The notes beneath the pieces are model-generated. The model saw nothing but the letters and a program-made list of their open reading frames with translations. It was not told where the DNA came from and made no database searches. Positions 57,421 through 64,000 of a DNA stretch of 64,000 bases are shown one piece after another (positions within the stretch are counted from its first letter, which is position 1; every line of letters starts with the position of its first letter). This DNA comes from Paraeggerthella hominis (GTDB lineage: Bacteria; Actinomycetota; Coriobacteriia; Coriobacteriales; Eggerthellaceae): NCBI RefSeq assembly GCF_021044775.1, contig NZ_JAJNOQ010000011.1, forward strand, positions 32,232 to 96,231, written 5' to 3'. The translations under genes were made by a program, and so were the position numbers.

Positions 57421-59457
57421 GTGGAAGCCCTCATGTTCGCTCTACTCATGTTGGCAGCCGTCCTCGTATCCTCCATCATAGACCAGCTTGTCCCCAAGGT
57501 ATCCTCCCCTCTTATCCAAATTGGACTAGGCCTGATCATCGCCGTGGTCGCAGGCGGTCAGATCGACATCCTGTTCGACGAAGCCGACTTGTTCCTAGTT
57601 CTGTTCATCGCCCCGCTGCTCTACGACGAAGCGAAAAGCGTCGACAAAGCGGCGCTCTGGCGCAACAAAAGGCCCGTCGTCTCGCTCGCCATCGGACTGG
57701 TGGTGGTCACGGCTCTGGTGGTCGGTTTTGCGGTCAACTGGGTCGTACCTTCCATCAGCTTAGCCGCCGCTTTCGCCCTGGGCGCCGCCCTGGGCCCCAC
57801 CGACGCCGTTGCCGTCGCCTCGCTTTCCAAGGAAACCGACATCTCGCCCCGCGCCAAGAGCATTCTGGAAGGGGAATCGCTCATCAACGACGCATCGGGC
57901 ATCGTTGCCTTCCAGTTCGCGCTGGCCGCAGCCGTTACCGGCACGTTCTCTCTGGTCAACGCAACCGTCGAGTTCCTGTTCTCTTTTTTGGGAGGCATTT
58001 TCATCGGCATCGCGCTGGGCTACCTGGGCAACTTCATCGTGCGCAAGGTGCGCTCCTGGGGTCTGGAGAACACCACGTTCCACGTGCTGTTCGAGGTGTT
58101 CACGCCCTTCATCGTGTACCTGGTAGCCAACCAGGTGGGCGCGAGCGGCATTTTGGCAGTGGTCGCAGCAGGACTGGTGAACGTCATATCGCCCCGCACG
58201 CTGGGGCCTTCGATATCGCGCATGAACATCGTTTCGGCCAGCGTCTGGCAGGTGCTGTCCTTCACCCTTAACGGGATCGTGTTCGTTCTCTTGGGCACGC
58301 AGCTTCCCCGCGCCATGCAGCAGACCTGGGCTAACGTGTACATCGACAACGGCTTGCTCATATCCTATGTCCTAGGGATCACGCTCATACTCATCGCAGT
58401 GCGCTTCGTATGGATCCTCGTCATGGAGCGCTCGCGAAGCCGCAAAGGCAAAAACAAGGAAGACGGTGCGGCGAAGCAGCGCAGGCTATCGAAAACCGAT
58501 ATGCTATCGGCGGCCATCATGACGCTGGCAGGTCCAAAAGGAACCATCACGCTCGCCGTCATCCTCACGCTGCCGCGCGCCATCCCGCAGCAACAGCTCA
58601 TCATGTTCCTGGCATGCGGCGTCATCGTGGTCACGCTTCTGCTGGCTACGTTCGTGGTTCCCCTGCTAGCTCCGCGCAAGCCGACCACCGAAGAAGATCA
58701 GCGCTGCGACGAAACGCAGGTGAGCCTCGAGATCCTGCGCAACGTCATCGAGGAGTTGTCGGCTCGCCAAACACCCGAGAACCGCGCTGCCACGCAAATG
58801 GTCATCCATTCTTACAACGACCGCATTGCGCGCATCAAAGAGCAGCACAACATCGACGACGAGCCGAACCTCGAGCTGCGCCTGAAAACGCTGCGCTGGG
58901 AACAGGAATTCGTCTTCGAGCTCATCGAGCATGAGGAAACGTATCCTTTGGTAGGCTACCAGTACTTAAGCCGGCTCTCGCATATAGAGAACCTTCTGCG
59001 CCACCACGCCGATCGTTGGTCGCCGCAAAGGGCCGCCCTGCGCATGCGCACAGCGCTGAGGTCCGGATGGTATCGGTTCGTGCAGGGCATGCCCGGAGCG
59101 AATCTAACCGAAACCGCGCAGGCCATCCGCGATCTGCAGATACGATCGTGCGAATTCGTCATCGAGAAGCTGCAAGGGGAAATGGCTCCCGGCGTATCGG
59201 AGGAAAACGCCGAGGACCTATCGTCTCTGCTCCTGGAGTACCAGCGCACGTTGAGCGCATTGCGCTCGAAAGCCCCCTCCATCACGGCCATAACCAGCAC
59301 GGCGGATGCCGCGGTCGACATCAAGCGACTTGGACTGCACCTGGAGCTGGAGCAAATACAAACGCGCTACGAGGAAGACGACCTGTGCCGCGCCACCGCG
59401 AAGCGCCTGCGCGAGAACGTGTACCTTATGCAGATCGACCTCGAAGACAACGTGTAA
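57421..59457 (+). CDS. Na+/H+ antiporter of the CPA1 family with long cytoplasmic tail
   Basis: 678 residues from a GTG preceded by AAGGAG. Twelve or so membrane segments up to about 415, with the CPA1 core GAALGPTDAVAVASLSKE and LEGESLINDASGIVAFQFALA (catalytic Asp pair region) and the AGPKGTITLAVILTLPR motif. The C-terminal ~250 residues (430-678) are soluble and helical (LEIRLKTLRWEQEFVFELIE-like stretches) and probably regulate activity. Expected role: Na+ or K+ extrusion and pH control. Confidence 0.93.
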   Translation: MEALMFALLMLAAVLVSSIIDQLVPKVSSPLIQIGLGLIIAVVAGGQIDILFDEADLFLVLFIAPLLYDEAKSVDKAALWRNKRPVVSLAIGLVVVTALVVGFAVNWVVPSISLAAAFALGAALGPTDAVAVASLSKETDISPRAKSILEGESLINDASGIVAFQFALAAAVTGTFSLVNATVEFLFSFLGGIFIGIALGYLGNFIVRKVRSWGLENTTFHVLFEVFTPFIVYLVANQVGASGILAVVAAGLVNVISPRTLGPSISRMNIVSASVWQVLSFTLNGIVFVLLGTQLPRAMQQTWANVYIDNGLLISYVLGITLILIAVRFVWILVMERSRSRKGKNKEDGAAKQRRLSKTDMLSAAIMTLAGPKGTITLAVILTLPRAIPQQQLIMFLACGVIVVTLLLATFVVPLLAPRKPTTEEDQRCDETQVSLEILRNVIEELSARQTPENRAATQMVIHSYNDRIARIKEQHNIDDEPNLELRLKTLRWEQEFVFELIEHEETYPLVGYQYLSRLSHIENLLRHHADRWSPQRAALRMRTALRSGWYRFVQGMPGANLTETAQAIRDLQIRSCEFVIEKLQGEMAPGVSEENAEDLSSLLLEYQRTLSALRSKAPSITAITSTADAAVDIKRLGLHLELEQIQTRYEEDDLCRATAKRLRENVYLMQIDLEDNV

Positions 59458-59513
59458 CGCGCGAAGCACGGTTTTCGCAGCCTCGCTCCGCACCGCAACG
59501 CTCCCCTGCATAA

Positions 59514-59551
59514 AAAGGCCCGCAAGCTCTGCGACGAGCTTGCGGGCCTTT
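59514..59551 (-). terminator. Bidirectional terminator argS / CPA1 antiporter
   Basis: Perfect 16-bp stem AAAGGCCCGCAAGCTC / GAGCTTGCGGGCCTTT with a 6-nt loop; T-runs on both strands (TTTTTATG on minus for argS, TTTCC on plus). Confidence 0.9.
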
Positions 59552-59576
59552 CCGTGTGCCGTATGAGCAGGAAGCG

Positions 59577-61313
59577 TTACATCTTGGCCGGAGCGCTCAC
59601 GCCCAGCAGACCCAGCGTGGTCGCCAAAACAATGCGAGTCGCATCGGCAAGCGCCAGACGCGCGTTCTGAACGGCCTCGTCCTCGCCGATGATATGGCAA
59701 TTGGTGTAGAACGAATGGAACAACGCCGCCAGATCCTGAGCGTAATGCGTCAGGCGGAACGCAGCGCGATCGCGCGCAGCCTGCGACACCAGGTCGGCGA
59801 AATCGTCCATCTTGCGCATAAGGGCCAACTCGGACTCGTGCGTCAACGGGGACAGGTCCACGCCCGCAGGCACGACCTTAGCCGCCAGCTCGTCCATGGA
59901 AAGCTCGCCGGCCTCGGCGGCAGCCGCGTCGGCGGCGTCGGCGGCCTTGCGCAGGATGGAGCATATACGCGCATGAGCGTACTGCACGTAGTACACCGGG
60001 TTGGAAGCGTCCTTCTTCTTCGCCACCTCGATGTCGAAGTCGATGGGCTGATCGGAAGAGCGCGACAGCATCAGGTAACGCGTCGCATCCACGCCCACCT
60101 CGTCGATGAGCTCCTCGAACGTGATCATCTCGCCGGTACGCTTGGACATACGAACGGCTTCGCCGTCGCGGAACAGGTTCACCAGCTGGCCAAGCATGAT
60201 CTCGAGCGCGCCGGGACGGCCCCACGCCGCAAGCATGGCCTCGCAACGGGCGATGTAGCCATGATGGTCGGCGCCCCAGATGTTGATCAGGTGGTCGAAA
60301 CCGCGCTCAAGCTTGTTGTAGTGGTAGGCAACGTCGCTCATGAAGTACGTGTACTCGCCGTTCGCCTTGATCAGCACGCGGTCCTTCTCGTCGTCGAACG
60401 CGCTCGACTTGAACCACGTGGCCCCGTCCTGCTCGTAGATGTAGCCCTTCTCGCTCATGGCCTTCAGGCTGCGGTCCACGGCGCTTTCGCCCGACTCGTC
60501 CTTCACGTACAGGGAGCGCTCCGAGAACCAGCAATCGAACGTGGTGCCGAAACGACCGGTCACGCGATGCTGCTCGGCGAGCATCATCTGGTAAGCGCGC
60601 TCGCGGAAGTTCTCCATGCGCTCCTGCGGATCGGCGTCAAGCCAGACGTCGCCGTCCTCGTCGATGATGACCTGCGCGATGTCGTTCACGTAGGAACCGG
60701 CATAGCAAGCCTCAGGCATTTCGACGTCGCGACCGAGGATCTGCTGATAGCGCACGGCCACGGATTCGCCGAAGTTGTCCATCTGCGTGCCGGCGTCGTT
60801 GATGTAGAACTCCTCGTACACATCGTAGCCGGCATGGCGCATCACGCGCGCCGTGGCATCGCCCAAAGCAGCCCAACGGCCATGTCCCACGTGCATGGGA
60901 CCCGTGGGGTTGGCGGAGATGTACTCGAGGTTAATGTAGCGCTGACCCTCGGGGATGAACCCGTGACCGAAGCCTTCCTTCTCCTCGCGCACCTGGGAAA
61001 CAACGCCCTGAAGCACGGTGGAGGACAGGCGGAAGTTGATGAAGCCGGGGCCGGCGATCTCGGCGGAGGCGATAATGCCGTTCTCCGGAAGATGGTCGAC
61101 AATGATCTGAGCGATCTCGCGGGGGTTCTTCTTAGCCTGCTTGGCGGAACGCATGGCTACGGTGGAGGCCCAGTCACCGTTGCTCTCGTCGCGCGGGCGC
61201 TCCAGCGCCGCCGCGGGAGCCTCCTCGAGCTCGAGCGATCCGTCCTCGCACGCGGCCGCAACGGCTGCGTCGATCAGCTGTTCAAGTTGTTCGCGAATTT
61301 GCATGGTATGCAT
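59577..61313 (-). CDS. argS: Arginyl-tRNA synthetase
   Basis: 578 residues. ArgRS N-terminal additional domain (QIREQLEQLIDAAVAAACE), class I HIGH motif in ANPTGPMHVGHGRWAALGD, KMSKS-like VRMSKRTGEMITFEEL and the DALR anticodon-binding end (RAAFRLTHYAQDLAALFHSFY). The ATG at 61313 has AAGAAAG before it; an ATG three codons later is the alternative. The signal between them is weak either way. Confidence 0.97.
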   Translation of the reverse strand: MHTMQIREQLEQLIDAAVAAACEDGSLELEEAPAAALERPRDESNGDWASTVAMRSAKQAKKNPREIAQIIVDHLPENGIIASAEIAGPGFINFRLSSTVLQGVVSQVREEKEGFGHGFIPEGQRYINLEYISANPTGPMHVGHGRWAALGDATARVMRHAGYDVYEEFYINDAGTQMDNFGESVAVRYQQILGRDVEMPEACYAGSYVNDIAQVIIDEDGDVWLDADPQERMENFRERAYQMMLAEQHRVTGRFGTTFDCWFSERSLYVKDESGESAVDRSLKAMSEKGYIYEQDGATWFKSSAFDDEKDRVLIKANGEYTYFMSDVAYHYNKLERGFDHLINIWGADHHGYIARCEAMLAAWGRPGALEIMLGQLVNLFRDGEAVRMSKRTGEMITFEELIDEVGVDATRYLMLSRSSDQPIDFDIEVAKKKDASNPVYYVQYAHARICSILRKAADAADAAAAEAGELSMDELAAKVVPAGVDLSPLTHESELALMRKMDDFADLVSQAARDRAAFRLTHYAQDLAALFHSFYTNCHIIGEDEAVQNARLALADATRIVLATTLGLLGVSAPAKM

Positions 61314-61533
61314 CTTTCTTTGTGGGACTCGTGTAAATACATGTTGGACAAGTCTACCACCTTTTTCCGGCGCGCGGGCACGCGTCGAGCGAACGAACGC
61401 CCCAAAAAAGGACGTTATGCAGAAAACGTACACACGACCTCGCAAAAAGCTTCTGCGGTTGGGCGCTTTTATGCTATTGTTCGCTCATTGTAGATTCCCG
61501 GGCACCCCCGGTTGCGAGAGAGGACGAAACCGC

Positions 61534-61968
61534 ATGGCCATGATGTTCCAGCAAGGAAACTTCGACGACGCGCGCATCGTGCGCACGCGCGTGTTCATGG
61601 AAGAGCAGGGCTTCCAGGACGAGTTCGACGACATCGATCAGGATCCCCGCACCATCCATGTCACGTTGTACGTGGACGAAAAACTGGCTGGATGCGCGCG
61701 CACCTTCCCCGATTTCGAGCGCCCCGAAGAACCCGGCCGCTGGATCTTCGGTCGCCTGGCCGTCTTGCCCGAAGCGCGCAAAGGCGGGCTGGGAGCCGCC
61801 CTTTTAGCGGAATCCGAGCGACTGGCCCAAGCGGCGGGAGCCACGGAAATGCACCTGCACGCACAGTGCCGCGTCACGCCGTTTTACGAGCGTTCGGGAT
61901 ACCGGCAATACGGGCCCGTCGAACTTGACGAACACGTCGAGCATATCTGGATGAAGAAGGCCCTGTAA
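61534..61968 (+). CDS. GNAT family N-acetyltransferase (ElaA-like)
   Basis: 144 residues. The acetyl-CoA loop is GRLAVLPEARKGGLGAALLAESERLA (R/Q-x-x-G-x-G/A region about 74-88), preceded by IVRTRVFMEEQGFQDEFDDID and followed by LHAQCRVTPFYERSGYRQYG; these are ElaA/GNAT features. Substrate unknown. GAGAGAGGAC lies about 8 nt before the ATG. Monocistronic, with a clear terminator. Confidence 0.9.
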   Translation: MAMMFQQGNFDDARIVRTRVFMEEQGFQDEFDDIDQDPRTIHVTLYVDEKLAGCARTFPDFERPEEPGRWIFGRLAVLPEARKGGLGAALLAESERLAQAAGATEMHLHAQCRVTPFYERSGYRQYGPVELDEHVEHIWMKKAL

Positions 61969-62006
61969 GGACCCCTCCCCCTCTCGCAGCATTCCAACCA
62001 AGCGAA

Positions 62007-62039
62007 GACGGCCCCCGCCGAAGCGGAGGCCGTCTTTTT
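62007..62039 (+). terminator. Terminator of the GNAT gene
   Basis: GACGGCC-C-CCGC-CGAA-GCGG-A-GGCCGTC followed by TTTTT: an 11-bp stem with one mismatch and a tetraloop. Confidence 0.92.
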
Positions 62040-62079
62040 CGCCTGCTTTGCGCCTATTGCCGAAAAACCGGAATCAGGA

Positions 62080-63690
62080 TCAAGCAGCGCCTGGAATCAA
62101 CATCATCGCAACGGTGAGGATGACCACGCAGGCAACGCCAAGCACGACGAACAGTTTGCCGCCGAACTTGAGCCACGTCGAGTACTCGATCTTCGCAAGC
62201 GCCAAGCCGCCCATGATAGCGCCGCTGGTCGGGGTGAACAGGTTCACCAGGCCGTTGCCGGCGCTGAAGATCATGATCATAACGTCGGTCGAGAAGCCCA
62301 GCGAGTTAGCCAACGGACCCATGATGGGCATGGATACCGTAGCCATGCCGGACGAGGACGGAATCAGGAACGACAGCACGATGTAGAGCAGGAACGACAG
62401 CGGAGCGAAGATGATCGCCGACAAGCCGTTCAGTGCAGCTGCCGCATTCTCGAGAATCCACATGTCCAGGCCGGTCTCGCCCATAAGCACCGTAATAGAA
62501 CGAGCCATGGCGATGATCAGCACGACGCTCATCATATCGGCCGTACCGTTGATGAACGCTTTCACGAAACGGCTCTCGGACACGCCACCGACGATGCCGA
62601 TGATGATAGCCATGATGAGGAACCACGTGGAAGCCTCGTCGAAGTACCACTGCCCCAGCGGAAGGCCCGTCAGGAATGCGGACCAGCCGTCCGAGATCTG
62701 CTCTTCAGTGGTAACCGTGCCCTCGACGTTGCCGTCGAACGCGATCTCGCCGCCAACCTTCTTGTCGACCCACTTAGCAGAGATGTCGTCGCCGGTAACC
62801 TGCGTCGTCACCTCTTCTGTAGCGGAACCAGCATCGAATATCTCGACGCCGAAATCGCCCCAGGGGATGAACCCGACGATCATGATTACAAACGTCAGCG
62901 CGAACACGACAAGCGTGGCTTTCTGACGCCCCGTCATAAGCTTCTCGGATGGATTCGCCTCGGCATCCTGCGTTTCCTGCTGAGCTTCGCCGAACTCGGC
63001 CTTCATGACTTCCTGCTCTTGCAGCGAAAGAATCGTGGAGCCCTTGTCGGCCTTGACCTTCTTCGCGTAACGCATCACGAACACGATGGATATGGCCAAG
63101 GTGACCAGCCACAAGATGACGCCGAGCATGATGATGGTGCCCTGGTTGATGGCAAGCCCCGTAGACGACAGCGAGTCAACGGCTGCGCCGACCGCGAACG
63201 GGTTGACCGTCGAGCCGAGCACGCCGCAACCGGCGCCCAGCAAAACGACCGCCGCGCCGACCACGCTGTCGAAGCCAGCGGCTACCATCGTGGCAGCCAG
63301 CAGCAGGTAGAACGGCACCGTTTCCTCGCACATGCCGTACGTCGTGCCGCCAATCGAGAAGATGAACATCAAGATGGGAATGAGTATGAGCTCGTTACCC
63401 TTGAGCTTTCTCACCAGCGCGGCAATGCCGGCGTCCAAGGCGCCCGTTTCCGTGACGATGCCCAGGAAACCGCCCAGGATCAGCACGAACAAGCAAACGG
63501 GGAGCGCATCGGTGAAGCCTTTGACGGGTGCCGTCGCCACATTGGCAACGGTAGCTCCCGTTACACCTTCCACACCCATGAACGACATGACAACCGTAAT
63601 CAGCGCCAGTGCGATCAGGATGATCAACAGGATGGTGAACGAAGAGATGGAACGCTTCTTTCTGCTTTTTTCCTTTTCTTTCTCGGTCAT
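62080..63690 (-). CDS. YfcC family transporter, probable arginine:ornithine antiporter
   Basis: 536 residues from the ATG with AAGGAGGGG before it. About twelve hydrophobic segments in two halves separated by a long hydrophilic loop (about 225-345). The YfcC/ArcD2-type features are GGFLGIVTETGALDAGIAALV, SIGGTTYGMCEETVPFYLLL, FLIPSSSGMATVSMPIMGPL and LVNLFTPTSGAIMGGLALA. It follows the carbamate kinase end by 200 nt on the same strand, so exchange of arginine and ornithine for the arginine deiminase pathway is the best inference; family members also carry other amino acids. Confidence 0.88.
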   Translation of the reverse strand: MTEKEKEKSRKKRSISSFTILLIILIALALITVVMSFMGVEGVTGATVANVATAPVKGFTDALPVCLFVLILGGFLGIVTETGALDAGIAALVRKLKGNELILIPILMFIFSIGGTTYGMCEETVPFYLLLAATMVAAGFDSVVGAAVVLLGAGCGVLGSTVNPFAVGAAVDSLSSTGLAINQGTIIMLGVILWLVTLAISIVFVMRYAKKVKADKGSTILSLQEQEVMKAEFGEAQQETQDAEANPSEKLMTGRQKATLVVFALTFVIMIVGFIPWGDFGVEIFDAGSATEEVTTQVTGDDISAKWVDKKVGGEIAFDGNVEGTVTTEEQISDGWSAFLTGLPLGQWYFDEASTWFLIMAIIIGIVGGVSESRFVKAFINGTADMMSVVLIIAMARSITVLMGETGLDMWILENAAAALNGLSAIIFAPLSFLLYIVLSFLIPSSSGMATVSMPIMGPLANSLGFSTDVMIMIFSAGNGLVNLFTPTSGAIMGGLALAKIEYSTWLKFGGKLFVVLGVACVVILTVAMMLIPGAA

Positions 63691-63890
63691 ACAAACCCCT
63701 CCTTTTTGAGGATCGAGGTGGATAGACAGGTGCGAACGAGAAATTGATAGACGAATCAGTGGAAGCATAACCGCATGATCCGACAGTACCCCAGTTAACG
63801 GCGACGCCCGCGCTACACAGGCGCCGCCGCTTAGAACAGTTTCGGATTCCCAAAGCCCTCAGCGGGCCTCAGTACTCCAAACGGCGGGAA

Positions 63891-64000
63891 CTACGCCGTG
63901 ATGATGGTGCCGGTCTTGCCCTCGAGGCCCGCGGCGGCGCACTCGAGGCTGGTGATGAGGGCCTTGCCCTCGGGGTAGGCGCGCACGTACTCGATGCAGG
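63891..64000 (-). CDS. arcC: Carbamate kinase, C-terminal end (partial)
   Basis: Only the last 35 residues lie in the window (stop TAG at 63891-63893). They read ...CIEYVRAYPEGKALITSL, then ECAAAGLEGKTGTIITA, which matches the carbamate kinase C-terminus (ALITSLE...L.GKTGT.I). The enzyme makes ATP from carbamoyl phosphate in the last step of the arginine deiminase pathway. Its upstream position to the YfcC antiporter supports the identification. The 63691-63890 gap shows no clear terminator. Confidence 0.78.
   Translation of the reverse strand, partial: CIEYVRAYPEGKALITSLECAAAGLEGKTGTIITA

Noticed and set aside
59556..61493. A 645-codon plus-strand frame opposite argS
   Set aside because: Antisense shadow; argS has all its motifs on the minus strand.

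Overview
The window reads as an ordinary chromosomal segment of a GC-rich anaerobe. Gene content (fixABCX, an ilvDBNC operon, carbamate kinase beside a YfcC-type antiporter, DUF1836 beside DegV, msrAB beside trxB) and codon use point to the class Coriobacteriia, most likely an Eggerthella-like member of the Eggerthellaceae. That placement is inference from gene content; there is no rRNA in the window. No prophage, transposase, CRISPR array or integrase was seen.

Layout. 0-8.4 kb: the end of an MBL-fold hydrolase, an acyl-CoA ligase with a cupin/XRE regulator, a DUF1269 protein, and a complete fixABCX electron-transfer operon divergent from a crotonase-type hydratase; together these look like an acyl-CoA redox module. 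8.6-11.2 kb: a lipoprotein, a multi-pass membrane protein and a repeat-rich intergenic stretch with a 19-bp minisatellite. 11.2-16.7 kb: ilvD-ilvB-ilvN-ilvC behind a probable T-box attenuator. 17-24 kb: a membrane-anchored C39-like protein without catalytic residues, gamma-carbonic anhydrase, cysteine synthase, a YycJ-type hydrolase, purine nucleoside phosphorylase, prmC and prfA. 24-31 kb: a redox-repair group (trxB, msrAB fusion, trxA), a MATE exporter with its divergent MerR regulator, a patatin and a K+ channel. 32-46 kb: a CPA2 antiporter, yhdT-panF, thrS, a zinc-ribbon protein, a small hydrophobic peptide with a probable antisense RNA, valS, and tig-clpP-clpX. 46-50 kb: tRNA-Leu, sstT, a NYN/LOTUS protein, tRNA-His and tRNA-Lys. 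50-55.4 kb: an antibiotic-type ABC transporter divergent from a two-component system. 55.4-64 kb: degV and DUF1836, a CPA1 antiporter, argS, a GNAT enzyme, a YfcC antiporter and the end of arcC.

The most interesting signals lie between genes: (i) two copies, in opposite orientation, of a 142-bp palindromic element with 22-bp terminal inverted repeats, conserved ends and a diverged interior that keeps hairpins; (ii) a type-I-toxin-like locus with a 36-residue hydrophobic peptide and a convergent antisense promoter; (iii) a separate 151-bp element bounded by perfect 26-bp inverted repeats; (iv) helically phased direct repeats in front of the two-component system. Start codons were moved from the longest open frame to the Shine-Dalgarno-supported codon where the sequence justified it.
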